This document shows positions 25,634 to 33,640 of a DNA stretch of 64,000 nt, piece after piece (position 1 is the first letter of the stretch; the number at the start of each line of letters is the position of its first letter). The translations under genes were made by a program, and so were the position numbers. The DNA is taken from positions 992,001 through 1,056,000 of the forward strand of contig OZ241337.1 in NCBI GenBank assembly GCA_965200435.1, in the 5' to 3' direction. This DNA comes from Bin75 sp965200435. GTDB taxonomy: Bacteria; Nitrospirota; Nitrospiria; Nitrospirales; UBA8639. The notes below the pieces were generated by a model, which was not told where the DNA came from, did not search any database, and saw only the letters and a list, made by a program, of their open reading frames with translations.

Positions 25634-26016
25634 TTAAATGTCAGAGGGTCGCCCAGCAGCATCCACGACGGCCACGGTCCCACGCATGATAGGATGCAGC
25701 GTGCAATGGTACGGATACAACCGGGAGCAAGCCCAGAGATTTCAAACACGCCATCGGGGCCGATGGAACCGGAATCGAAGGCGCACGCGCCGGTTCCCCG
25801 GCATCCATCATGGGTGATGGTGTGATGCGTGCTTGTGGGATTCTCCCAACGAATCGTACTGCCGGCCGTCACGGTAGCTGCGACCGGGGCGAAATACGGA
25901 GACCAGGATTCCATTTGGATCCTGAACGGTGTAGCAGCGGCAGATGCCAAGGAGGCGATCAGGATCAACCCCAAAAGCACACTCCTGGCGAATCGCGTCA
26001 TGACGGGTTTTTGCAT
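25634..26016 (-). pseudogene. cupredoxin (plastocyanin-like) gene with a frameshift
   Basis: An exported blue-copper protein: signal peptide FARSVLLGLILIASLASA, then a cupredoxin fold with the first copper ligand in THHTITHDGC. In the original frame the sequence then loses protein character at LAPGCIRTIARC. One base missing at about 25716-25722 explains this: the next frame reads YPYHCTLHPIMRGTVAVVD and ends at 25634, supplying the Cys, His and Met ligands of a type 1 copper site. Either the gene is recently inactivated or this is a sequencing error. The start could also be 26001. Confidence 0.75.
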
Positions 26017-26195
26017 TCCACGGATTCCGGTTTTTTCAACGCCACGTTGCAACGAAGGTCGGCTGCCCATAGTGACAGTATACACCCCGGCTCAACCGGC
26101 GCGCCACATGGCACAATTTTTTGCGTTACGACACCGGCTGTTGGGCGGTATGCCCTTTTGGGTGGATTGTATAGAATAGTTGACGCCTTCTCCTT

Positions 26196-26262
26196 ATTGT
26201 AGCTGCGGCATCTTATGCCGCGATTTTCCTGGACGCATGAGAGGCGGCGGCTACAAATTAAG
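26196..26262. repeat. GTAGCTGC-type interspersed repeat
   Basis: The arms TTGTAGCTGCGGCATC and GGCGGCGGCTACAA are near-complementary and enclose TTATGCCGCGATTTTCC. It belongs to the same family as the repeats at about 7574, 18857 and 19575. It fills part of the 280-bp gap before the glycosyltransferase gene. Confidence 0.6.
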
Positions 26263-26295
26263 GGAGCATTCTCAGAAAACGGCCCACTGTCAACC

Positions 26296-27462
26296 CTAGT
26301 ATATAATTCCCTTTTTTTTCAATTGACGTAATTCATAGAAGGTACCCCTCCAGACGATCCCGCCCCGCCACAGAGCCAGGGCTGCCGAACGGCACAGGAT
26401 ATAGACCAGCAGGCTAATCGTGAACGGAAGCAACAGGCCATGCCGGAATTTCACTCCGAACGGAGCCAAGGCGAAACCAAAGCTGCCGACCATCATACCT
26501 ACGGTCACAGCATACCAGACTTGGGGCCATCCATCGGCAACCCACACCCCGATCCACGGCCAGACGTGCACGAGCAAGGCAGTGAGCGCCGCCGCGATCA
26601 CCAACGAGGCGCGATACTCCACGCCCGCAAACATATTTTTCATTAAGCCGTCTATAAGTTCCCCAACCGACCGGTACCATTCCACCATGACCATCCCTTT
26701 TCCATTCAGCACGTCCTGCCTGTAGTCGTGGTCCTTCACCAGCTTCCCGAATTTGAGATCGTCATCAGGTCGCAAGGCTATCGTTTGATGACCGTCCATG
26801 GCCCGATAGGCCGACGCGCGGATCAAATTAAATGCGCCAACGCCCATGTAGCACCGGCTCTTGGGATTTCGGGCTGCCCATGGTCTATAGAACATAAACA
26901 GGAAAAATCCAAAGGTGGCGGAAAGCGTTTTCAGGAACACCCCGGGCATGCTTCCTTCCGGGATGACGGTCACGTGATCGAATCGGTTGGCCTGAACGTA
27001 AGCCATGGCTTTTTTGAGTGCGAACGGCTGGAACACGATATCCGCGTCGGGGAACAGGATGAATTCACCCTGTGCCTGCTGCGCTCCCCGGTGTAAAGCG
27101 TGTGGCTTACCGAGCCAGCCTGACGGCAAACGTTCAATCGGCAGCACGGTGAGGCGCGGATCCTGCTTCGCCAGTTTTTCAAGAATCGCTCCCGTGCGAT
27201 CGGTCGACCGATCATTCACGACGATAATCTCAAGATCCGGATAGTCCAATGCCAGGACGGATTCCAGGGCCTGCTTCAGGTTGCGTTCTTCGTTTCGAGC
27301 CGGGATCACGACCGAGACCGTCGGAAGCCGTTGATCGTCTTCGACCGGGACGGACTCCAACACCGTAAACGCACGTCTCTTGCTCATCATCCAGATGCCG
27401 ACCGGCACCCAAAACCCCACGGCCAAGATCGCGAGACTGAAATGTAGAGTATGCTCGTCCAT
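26296..27462 (-). CDS. family 2 glycosyltransferase, membrane-bound
   Basis: A 388-residue GT-A enzyme. One N-terminal membrane segment (SLAILAVGFWVPVGIWMM) is followed by the catalytic domain with SVVIPARNEERNLKQAL, VVNDRSTDRTGAIL, the DxD motif in LFPDADIVF and RPDDDLKFG. Three or four membrane segments follow at the C-terminus. The pattern resembles carotenoid or hopanoid-type glycosyltransferases (CrtQ/HpnB-like), so an isoprenoid lipid acceptor is plausible but not shown. It is monocistronic. Confidence 0.82.
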   Translation of the reverse strand: MDEHTLHFSLAILAVGFWVPVGIWMMSKRRAFTVLESVPVEDDQRLPTVSVVIPARNEERNLKQALESVLALDYPDLEIIVVNDRSTDRTGAILEKLAKQDPRLTVLPIERLPSGWLGKPHALHRGAQQAQGEFILFPDADIVFQPFALKKAMAYVQANRFDHVTVIPEGSMPGVFLKTLSATFGFFLFMFYRPWAARNPKSRCYMGVGAFNLIRASAYRAMDGHQTIALRPDDDLKFGKLVKDHDYRQDVLNGKGMVMVEWYRSVGELIDGLMKNMFAGVEYRASLVIAAALTALLVHVWPWIGVWVADGWPQVWYAVTVGMMVGSFGFALAPFGVKFRHGLLLPFTISLLVYILCRSAALALWRGGIVWRGTFYELRQLKKKGIIY

Positions 27463-27547
27463 GTCTCCCGTTACTGAAAGACTTGCTCAGAATGGGGTTG
27501 CGTCCTAGATATCAATTTTTCCTATCAACCCCATAATGGCATATTTT

Positions 27548-27799
27548 CTCTGCCGTATTGATTTTGACTGCGACGAACGGAAAAGTCGGATTAATCCCGG
27601 ATTGATTTCTGTCAAGCCCAAGCTCTGTGGAATGATCCCCGTGTCGTTGAAATCCAAGCAAAACAGAGGACGGCCTAAGGTTCTGGAGTCATGGGCCGCA
27701 TCAAGGGCAAGCACTGGTCAGCCTTATCACACCGAGAGGCAGCCGTATCCGAATGATTGCCGTCTACCGGTCTTGCGTGGAGGAGGCATTGATCGATGA
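27548..27799 (+). pseudogene. degenerate brnT toxin gene
   Basis: Pieces of a BrnT toxin are spread over three frames: FDCDERKSRIN at the start, QALWNDPRVVEIQAK and MGRIKGKHWSALSHREAAV in the middle, and RMIAVYRSCVEEALIDE at the end. At least two frameshifts and internal stops are present. The order and spacing match intact BrnT ribonuclease toxins of about 90 residues, and the end overlaps the start of the antitoxin gene. The toxin is surely inactive. Confidence 0.75.
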
Positions 27800-28071
27800 A
27801 AGCCAAGAAATTTGATTCGGACTTTGATGCAGGCAAAGATGTCTCTCATGTGTTGGATTTATCAGAAGCCCGCCGACCCCTGCAAGAACAAAAAAGAGTC
27901 AACGTCGATTTTCCCGTTTGGATGATCGAATCACTGGATAAGAAAGCCAATCGACTCGGCGTGACGCGGCAATACATTATACAATCTGGCTGGCTGAGTG
28001 TCTTAAAGCAATCACTCTTCAACAAACTGCACGCGCTTCAAGAGGCCCCCCAAACATCGACATGGTTGTGA
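27796..28071 (+). pseudogene. brnA-type antitoxin, frameshifted at its C-terminus
   Basis: The first 62 residues are a good BrnA/CopG antitoxin: KKFDSDFDAGKDVSHVLDLS, then NVDFPVWMIESLDKKANRLG, the ribbon-helix-helix region. After RQYIIQ the frame goes wrong (SGWLSVLKQ). Shifting by one base gives IWLAECLK, the expected family ending, so one base is missing near 27980. With the toxin also broken the module is dead. It lies directly before the CRISPR array. Confidence 0.7.
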
Positions 28072-28080
28072 CTTCGACAG

Positions 28081-28261
28081 GCTTCAATGAGGCCGAGGCC
28101 GTATGGCCTCGGAATGTTGGATCAAGAAACAGACGAGGCGGCGGCGGTGGTCGCTTCAATGAGGCCGAGGCCGTATGGCCTCGGAATGACTGTTGAAAGT
28201 CCATGTTTTGCTGATGGAATACCAGGCTTCAATGAGGCCGAGGCCGTATGGCCTCGGAATG
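28081..28261 (-). CRISPR. CRISPR array with three repeats and two spacers
   Basis: Three identical 36-bp repeats lie at 28081-28116, 28153-28188 and 28226-28261, separated by spacers of 36 and 37 bp. Each repeat contains a perfect hairpin, CCGAGGCC and GGCCTCGG around GTAT. Read on the minus strand the repeats end ATTGAAGC, the usual form of a 3' repeat end. So transcription runs leftwards, from the cas2 side, in the direction of the cas operon. All repeats being identical, with no degenerate terminal repeat, suggests a young or shrunken array. Confidence 0.95.
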
Positions 28262-28470
28262 AGTTTCCTTTGATCGCCTTGGCTGGATTAGCTTATTTCC
28301 ATGCGTTGCGAGCGCTGGCCATTGTTGGCTCAAAGAGTACCTGAACTCCTCTTGAAAATCCACATTGGGTTTGGGTATCTCCTGATTAGACAAGGGAAAA
28401 ACCCGATGCGAGGGCTGCCCATCATTTCTGGGGAACCATAGCACTCGCAAGAGGTTCGGCACATCGAAAC
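28262..28470 (-). promoter_or_regulatory. presumed CRISPR leader
   Basis: The 209 bp between cas2 and the first minus-strand repeat hold no gene, and their position fits a leader for new spacer insertion. The part next to the array is moderately AT-rich. I see no clear promoter consensus. The call rests on position only. Confidence 0.45.
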
Positions 28471-28764
28471 CTACACAATGGTTGCCTGCCTGCTTGGCAG
28501 TTCATACCCCTTACCCAGGCTCTCCACATGAGGATCAACTCGGTCGGCGAGGCCTAAGTCAAGGATCAGAACATGATCCTCCGCCAATTTAATCAAGCCT
28601 TCCAAGCGTGCGAGCATTTCGGCATGCCGCCTGGCCGTCAACCGACATTGAAAAACGGACAATTGCAGCCAGTAGCCATAGCCCTTCATGGCTTTGAAGA
28701 CACGTCGCCAGCGCTTCGGTTCGGCTATGTCGTACGTCACGATATAGAGACGTTCGTCAGCCAT
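28471..28764 (-). CDS. cas2: CRISPR-associated endoribonuclease/adaptation protein Cas2
   Basis: A 97-residue Cas2, the dimeric partner of Cas1 in spacer integration. It begins MADERLYIVTYDIAEPKRWR, with the conserved Asp in TYDIAEP, and has the ferredoxin-like pattern with QLSVFQCRLTARR in the second strand. The start lies 5 bp after the cas4-cas1 stop, so the two are co-translated. It is the last cas gene before the array. Confidence 0.93.
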   Translation of the reverse strand: MADERLYIVTYDIAEPKRWRRVFKAMKGYGYWLQLSVFQCRLTARRHAEMLARLEGLIKLAEDHVLILDLGLADRVDPHVESLGKGYELPSRQATIV

Positions 28765-28769
28765 GCCGT

Positions 28770-30480
28770 TTACCTGGGCAAATAGTGCGGATACGTCGGG
28801 ATTTCACCCTGCACGTATCGGGCGAACAGCCGCGCCTGAACATCGATCATCCGGCGCATGGAAACCCGATAGCCAAAGAGCGGATGGGTGGTCTCCTGTT
28901 CCATGCGGCGTTCAAACGCTCCCATGAACGATTTACGGCCTCCTGGTTTCAGCGCACAGGCGGGGCCGTTGAACACAAAATCTCCGGGCTTGACCTCACC
29001 GTTGTTGACAACCTGGATCACACAGGAATCGGCAACAATGGGACGAAACGGCTCCATCAGATCGAGGGCCAGCGCCGGACGGCCATGGCGAGGTCTGTGG
29101 TACAGGCCCATGTACGGGTCCAGCCCAGTCGCCGAGATGGCCGTAGCGAAGGTCTTCGTCAACAGGGCATACGCCAACGACAGCATCGCATTCACGGGGT
29201 CCGTGGGCGGCCGCCGGTTGCGCGTCGAGAAGGAAAACGCGGTCCAGCCTTCTTTGACCTCCGTTGTGAGCATGTTCTCGAAGCACGCAAAGTAGACGGC
29301 TGCAGCCTCACCCTCAATCCCCAAGAGCTGTTGGACATCCTCAGCATAGGGCGCCTGCTGCGCGATGCGTTTCAGGCGTGTCAGGGCTGCTTCCCTGGTG
29401 TCGATATCCCGTTCAGCGCGCCAGTTGCGGCGAAGCAGGGTGCGCGAATTACGTACTTTGGCCTCCACCAGATCACGTGAAAAAGCGAGGCAACGCAGTT
29501 CATCGAAGGCAAAACGGTATTGGGCTTCGCGCACGGCCACGTTGCCGTTGCCGGTTCCAACCGTATGGCCGAGGAACCAGCCTCCCATGGAAAACCACGA
29601 GACCGGAACTTCTGCCTGCATCAGGGCGTGCAGTGCCGGCGTCGTGACCGAGACCGGACCAACCAGAGCCACCTGTGACACGTGGATCATCGGCACTTCG
29701 ACCTTCTCCTCTTCGGTCTCAACAATCAATTGTTCCCCACTCTTGCGCAACCGTGCGCCAGGTGTCTGCACGTAGAGCGGCAACGCGGGATCATCGGATG
29801 GGTTCAGCGGCCGAGGAGGATATCCCTTTCTGAACAGGTTGGTCTCATCCGGCAGACAGATGCCGGCCAGCGAGCAGCGAGGGCACTTGGGGCTGTTTTC
29901 GAGTGGCGGCGGACGATGCCCGGAGGCAGCGGCCGAGCGAAGCCCGAAGATGGCCTCCAGCCTCAGGGCGCGAAGTTCGTCGTCCAGGACGACCGGCACC
30001 TTCTCACGCGAACCCGCGTACCACAGCGCGCCCCGGTCGACCTTGTATCCGTTGTCTTCGAGAATCATAGCCTGAGCACAAACCTGGACCCGCTCCGGTT
30101 CGTAGGCGCCGGCCGCAACGTGAGGCCGCTTCCCTTTCTTGAAATCCACGGGCATCGCCATCCCCCCGTCGGTCTCTACCACGTCCATTTTTGCAATAAT
30201 ACCCAAGCGCTCCGAAGAGAGGGTGACCGCCTTGGCCCGAATCATTTCTTCGTCAAGGTCGTCAGGCGCGGGCAAATGCCCCCCCACCCTCATCCACCCG
30301 GGCATGAACGCGCCTCCCTTCCGCGGTATCCCCGCTCTCGGCCCATTCACCTTCGATCCACTCCAGATAGGCGAGACGTGGACAATAGACCCACTCGTTC
30401 ACCATGCGCACCGGAATGAGTGGCGCGTCTCCATCATCCGGCGGGGGCAAGGCAAGGGAGAGTTGACGTTCGTGGATCAT
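28770..30480 (-). pseudogene. cas4-cas1: cas4-cas1 fusion, split by a frameshift in a G7 tract
   Basis: Cas4-Cas1 fusions are typical of type I-G and process and integrate spacers. Two overlapping frames make up the gene. The first (from ATG 30480) encodes the Cas4 start IPVRMVNEWVYCPRLAYLE, with the first Fe-S cysteine, and runs to GRRVHARVDEGGG. The second supplies the rest of Cas4 (AMPVDFKKGKRP nuclease motif; CPRCSLAGICLPDE with three more cysteines). It then supplies Cas1, with Glu in LLGIEGEAAA and His/Asp in GLYHRPRHGRP and ALDLMEPFRP. The frames meet at seven G (30279-30285 as C on the plus strand); six G would restore one protein of 569 residues. Confidence 0.9.
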
Positions 30481-30553
30481 GCGATAAGACCTGAAACCCG
30501 TTCTCTAAAAGACGTGCTTCAGTTAAAATTTAGGTCAACGTGGGATATCAGAG

Positions 30554-30961
30554 TTATGGAATCACTTCAAAGCCCATTTGCCGGAAGTGATGATCCAACG
30601 TCAAGACCCGGCGAATGCGTAGTTCTCGCATGAGAACAACGCTACAGCAGTCGGTAAAGGAAAAATTCTTGTCCCGATAGCGGAAAAAGAGCGCCCGTGC
30701 CCGTTCTCTTCGCGCTTCGTCAACAGACTCAATCCGCAATCGAGTCGAGCCGTCGATTCGCAACCACCACGCTTCAGCGGCATTCAGACCAAGGCGAAAC
30801 CTGGTGGTGGTCAGAGTCTCGTCGATGACATAGTCTGTCGTCGCGAGCGTGCCACCCTCGGACAGCCACTGATCCCGAGCTTCGTGCACGGCCAAGTTCG
30901 CGGCAGCGGCGTTATCGGCGGCCACAACCCACCCGGCCGCATCGACGAACATCAACTTCAC
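30554..30961 (-). CDS. PIN-domain ribonuclease toxin
   Basis: A 135-residue PIN-domain protein: acidic residue in MFVDAAGWVV, Glu in YVIDETLTT, Asp in KNFSFTDCCSVVLM and Asp in RVLTLDHHFRQMGF. It is predicted to be a toxin with endoribonuclease activity. The start is GTG 30961, overlapping the antitoxin stop by 4 bp (GTGA); the internal ATG 30952 is an alternative. It lies 73 bp upstream of cas4-cas1 on the same strand, inside what should be the cas operon. Confidence 0.82.
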   Translation of the reverse strand: MKLMFVDAAGWVVAADNAAAANLAVHEARDQWLSEGGTLATTDYVIDETLTTTRFRLGLNAAEAWWLRIDGSTRLRIESVDEARRERARALFFRYRDKNFSFTDCCSVVLMRELRIRRVLTLDHHFRQMGFEVIP

Positions 30962-31203
30962 CGATACAGCACCTCATCATGGCGCGTGGCAGCGTCTCCT
31001 GCTTCCGATGAGCCAACGGATGGGGCTCGGTAGAGCGGATCCGATTCCAGCGGCGCACTTTCCATCGGGGTACTGCTAACAGGGACGATGTCAAAAGCCG
31101 GGCGACTTCGGTACAAAACCGTAAATCGTGCCCCGTGTCTCACTTTTTCCACGACGTCCTGGAGACGCGCTCGAAGTTGTTTGGCACTGATCATTACCGG
31201 CAT
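30958..31203 (-). CDS. Phd/YefM-type antitoxin
   Basis: An 81-residue antitoxin. It begins MPVMISAKQLRARLQDVVEK, the Phd/YefM DNA-binding fold, followed by VRHGARFTVLYRSRPAFDIV, the typical 'V..GE...I..RGKPVA' strand in diverged form. The C-terminal half is disordered and acidic, as expected for the toxin-binding tail. I chose ATG 31203; the longer frame upstream reads into IS copy 4. IS copy 4 starts 72 bp upstream and may affect the promoter. Confidence 0.72.
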   Translation of the reverse strand: MPVMISAKQLRARLQDVVEKVRHGARFTVLYRSRPAFDIVPVSSTPMESAPLESDPLYRAPSVGSSEAGDAATRHDEVLYR

Positions 31204-31274
31204 AGGATTATTCTCACTTTTTAAGTTTAACTTAAGACAACCTTTTGTCGATATTGAGGCAATTACAAGGCATC

Positions 31275-32361
31275 TGTATAAGTTCAGAAACCTTTGGCAC
31301 TCCTCGAAACAGGAGGAGAGGCCATGCAAATCCACCATGTCGGCTATCGCATCAGGGGGTTTTATCGACTAACGCAATTCGGGCATCGTTGGGACATGAT
31401 ACCCCACGAAGCCCATCACCGACTCAAGATTCTGCACTTTTGCGCCCGGCATGGCCCAGCCGCGACGGGGGAGGCCTTTGGCGTCAGCCGCCGGACGCTT
31501 TATCGCTGGCAGCGGGCGCTCACTCAGGCTGGCGGGGACCCGCAGGCGTTGGCCGTCCGCTCTAGGGCCCCCCACCGGCGGCGGCAGGCCACGTGGCCAC
31601 CCGCCCTGAGCCAAGCGATCCGGCGGCTACGCACCACGTATCCCAACCGTGGGAAGGCCAAGCTGCACGTCCTACTGCGGCCGTGGTGTGCGCAGCACGG
31701 GCTAGCCCTCCCCAGGGTCTCCACCATCGGGCGCCTGATCGCCCGCGCCCCGGACCGGATGCGGCACACGCCGAGCCGCCTGGATGCCCGGGGCCGGCCC
31801 AAACCCCGGACACGGCGCCGGAAATCCCGCCCGCCCCGGCCCCGCCCCGCCCAGCCCCTGGCGGTCTTGGCCGGCGATCCCGTTGTGCGGCTCCACGCCG
31901 GACTCCGCCGCTACCTATTCACCTTCATCGATCCCTGCAGTCGCTTCGCCTTCGCTGTGGCCACCGCCACCGCCTCCAGCCGCCATGCCACCCACGCCCT
32001 CGATGCACTCTGTGCGTTGCTCCCGGCCCCACCCCGGGTCCTCCTCTCCGATAACGGCCCGGAGTTCCAGGGGCATTTCCAGCACCGGCTCGATGAACGC
32101 GGCATCACCCACTGGTGGACATATCCCCGATCCCCGAAAATGAACGCTCATGCGGAACGGTTCAATCGCACCCTGCAAGAGACCTTCGTGGACTACCACG
32201 AGGATCTGCTGTTCGACGATTTGGCGGCCTTTAACCGCAAACTGGCCGATTGGTTGCTGGCCTACAATACCGTGTTGCCCCACCATAGCCTTGGGCGGCA
32301 ATCTCCGGTACAATTCCTGATTCACCACCAACCCGAGTGCCAAATGTGGTTGACCCATACA
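31275..32361 (+). mobile_element. IS481-family insertion sequence, copy 4 (1087 bp, 5-bp TSD)
   Basis: The element starts TGTATAAGTTCAG and ends TGACCCATACA, with the target duplication GCATC at 31270-31274 and 32362-32366. It is nearly identical to copies 1 and 3, so it moved recently. It separates two toxin-antitoxin modules within the cas locus. Confidence 0.93.
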
Positions 32362-32370
32362 GCATCTTGA
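31324..32370 (+). CDS. IS481 transposase (348 residues)
   Basis: Starts at the ATG after AGGAGGAG. HTH FGVSRRTLYRWQR, then LAGDPVVR, LLSDNGPEFQ and AHAERFNRT give an intact DDE triad. The last codons run through the terminal repeat (MWLTHT) and the stop TGA lies in host DNA nine bases past the IS end. This copy looks fully functional and is the best candidate for driving the family. Confidence 0.9.
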   Translation: MQIHHVGYRIRGFYRLTQFGHRWDMIPHEAHHRLKILHFCARHGPAATGEAFGVSRRTLYRWQRALTQAGGDPQALAVRSRAPHRRRQATWPPALSQAIRRLRTTYPNRGKAKLHVLLRPWCAQHGLALPRVSTIGRLIARAPDRMRHTPSRLDARGRPKPRTRRRKSRPPRPRPAQPLAVLAGDPVVRLHAGLRRYLFTFIDPCSRFAFAVATATASSRHATHALDALCALLPAPPRVLLSDNGPEFQGHFQHRLDERGITHWWTYPRSPKMNAHAERFNRTLQETFVDYHEDLLFDDLAAFNRKLADWLLAYNTVLPHHSLGRQSPVQFLIHHQPECQMWLTHTAS

Positions 32371-32401
32371 CATCAATAATTTAACGCACTATGATGATTT
32401 C

Positions 32402-32662
32402 ATGAGAACAACCCTGACACTGGACGACGACATTGCGGACTTTTTGAAAGAACAAAGTCAGCTTCACAACAAGCCGTTCAAGCAAGTTGTCAACGAAGTG
32501 CTTCGTCGCGGAATGGCACCCGGCTCAAAAGTTACCAAATCACCAATATTTCGGATTGTTCCGAATCGTAGCGGACTTTTTCCGGGTGTGGACCCAAGGA
32601 AACTCAATCAGCTCAACGACCAGCTCGAGGCTGAGGACTTTGCCCACGAAAGCGCCACATGA
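32402..32662 (+). CDS. vapB: VapB-type antitoxin
   Basis: An 86-residue ribbon-helix-helix antitoxin: MRTTLTLDDDIADFLKEQSQ, then NKPFKQVVNEVLRRGM, which is the RHH DNA-binding region. The tail FPGVDPRKLNQLNDQLEAED is the toxin-binding part. The stop overlaps the vapC start (ATGA). It is transcribed opposite to the cas genes. Confidence 0.88.
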   Translation: MRTTLTLDDDIADFLKEQSQLHNKPFKQVVNEVLRRGMAPGSKVTKSPIFRIVPNRSGLFPGVDPRKLNQLNDQLEAEDFAHESAT

Positions 32663-33084
32663 TCATACCGGATATCAACCTTCTGGTTTATGCCTACAAC
32701 GATGGCATACCCTACCATAATGCGGCCAGACAATGGTGGGAAGGATTGATCAACGGCAGAGAAAAAGTTGGAGTGCCATGGGTCGTATCGACTGGATTCG
32801 TGAGGTTGATGACCCATTCCCGTGCGCTGACATTTCCCATGTTCCCTTCGCAAGCCGTTGATTGTGTGATGGAGTGGTTTCGTTACGCCCACGTGACCTC
32901 GGTCAACCCCGGCACCGAACACCTGATCCACCTGCGGCGGAATCTTGACGCAGCCGGTGCCGCCGCGAACCTCGTGACCGACGCGCATATTGCTGCCCTG
33001 GCGATAGAACACCAGGCAGAGGTGCATTCCAACGACACGGACTTCAGCAGATTTCCCGGTCTCCGATGGCGCAACCCGCTCTAA
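32659..33084 (+). CDS. vapC: VapC-type PIN-domain toxin
   Basis: A 141-residue PIN toxin. Catalytic acidic residues are seen in IIPDINLLVYAYN, WVVSTGFVR (a region usually carrying Glu or Thr), NLVTDAHIAALAIEH and VHSNDTDFSRFPGLRW. It is predicted to be an RNase acting on tRNA or rRNA. Start ATG 32659 overlaps vapB by 4 bp. Its last 19 bases overlap the frame of the truncated higB. Confidence 0.88.
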   Translation: MIIPDINLLVYAYNDGIPYHNAARQWWEGLINGREKVGVPWVVSTGFVRLMTHSRALTFPMFPSQAVDCVMEWFRYAHVTSVNPGTEHLIHLRRNLDAAGAAANLVTDAHIAALAIEHQAEVHSNDTDFSRFPGLRWRNPL

Positions 33085-33281
33085 CCAGGAACATCATCCG
33101 ACTTTTCCTGCATCGGGTCACGCGGTTACAGGAGTTGAGAGTCCCGCCCGGCAACTGCCTCAAATCACTGAAAGGAGACCGACAGGGTCAGCACAGTATT
33201 CGAATCAACGACCAATGGCGCATCTGTTTCCAGTGGAAGAACAGTGATGCGTGGAACGCTGAAATCACCGATTATCACTGA
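33066..33281 (+). pseudogene. higB: 5'-truncated higB-type toxin
   Basis: The last 55 residues are a clear HigB/RelE-like toxin: LQELRVPPGNCLKSLKGDRQ, HSIRINDQWRICFQW, then an ITDYH ending. The N-terminal 25-30 residues of the family are absent and the frame instead begins inside vapC. A deletion joining vapC to higB is the simplest explanation. The toxin is likely inactive, although the RNA-binding core is partly there. Confidence 0.75.
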
Positions 33282-33292
33282 GAGATACCGTC

Positions 33293-33595
33293 ATGACGAA
33301 AACGCTCGAACCGATTCATCCTGGAGAAATTCTTCGCGAGGAGTTTCTGCTGAAGCCCATGGGGATCAGCATCAATCGCCTGGCACGGGAGATGGTGGTG
33401 CCGCCAGGGCGCATCAGCGAGATTGTCAATGGGAAGCGGAGCTTCTCTACGGATACCGCTCTGCGTCTTGGTCGCTTTTTTGGCGTTTCGGCCGAGTTAT
33501 GGCTGGGACTCCAGGCCGACTATGACCTGCGGGCCACCCGCCGTGCCACCGGGCCAGAAATCGAAAAATGCGTCCATCCCTACGTTGCAGCCTGA
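33293..33595 (+). CDS. higA: HigA-type antitoxin (XRE family)
   Basis: A 100-residue antitoxin with the HigA start IHPGEILREEFLLKPMGIS and an XRE helix-turn-helix, INRLAREMVVPPGRISEIVN, followed by the family block FGVSAELWLGLQADYDLR. It lies 11 bp after the higB fragment, the order expected for higBA. It may still act as a repressor although its toxin is truncated. Confidence 0.9.
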   Translation: MTKTLEPIHPGEILREEFLLKPMGISINRLAREMVVPPGRISEIVNGKRSFSTDTALRLGRFFGVSAELWLGLQADYDLRATRRATGPEIEKCVHPYVAA

Positions 33596-33640
33596 GGCCA
33601 AGCTTGGCTCGGTTTCGACGGATGACAAAATTCACGACAT

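Noticed and set aside
28117..28225. Spacers matching other parts of this window
   Set aside because: I compared both spacers by eye with the IS and repeat sequences and saw no match; a database search is needed to identify targets.
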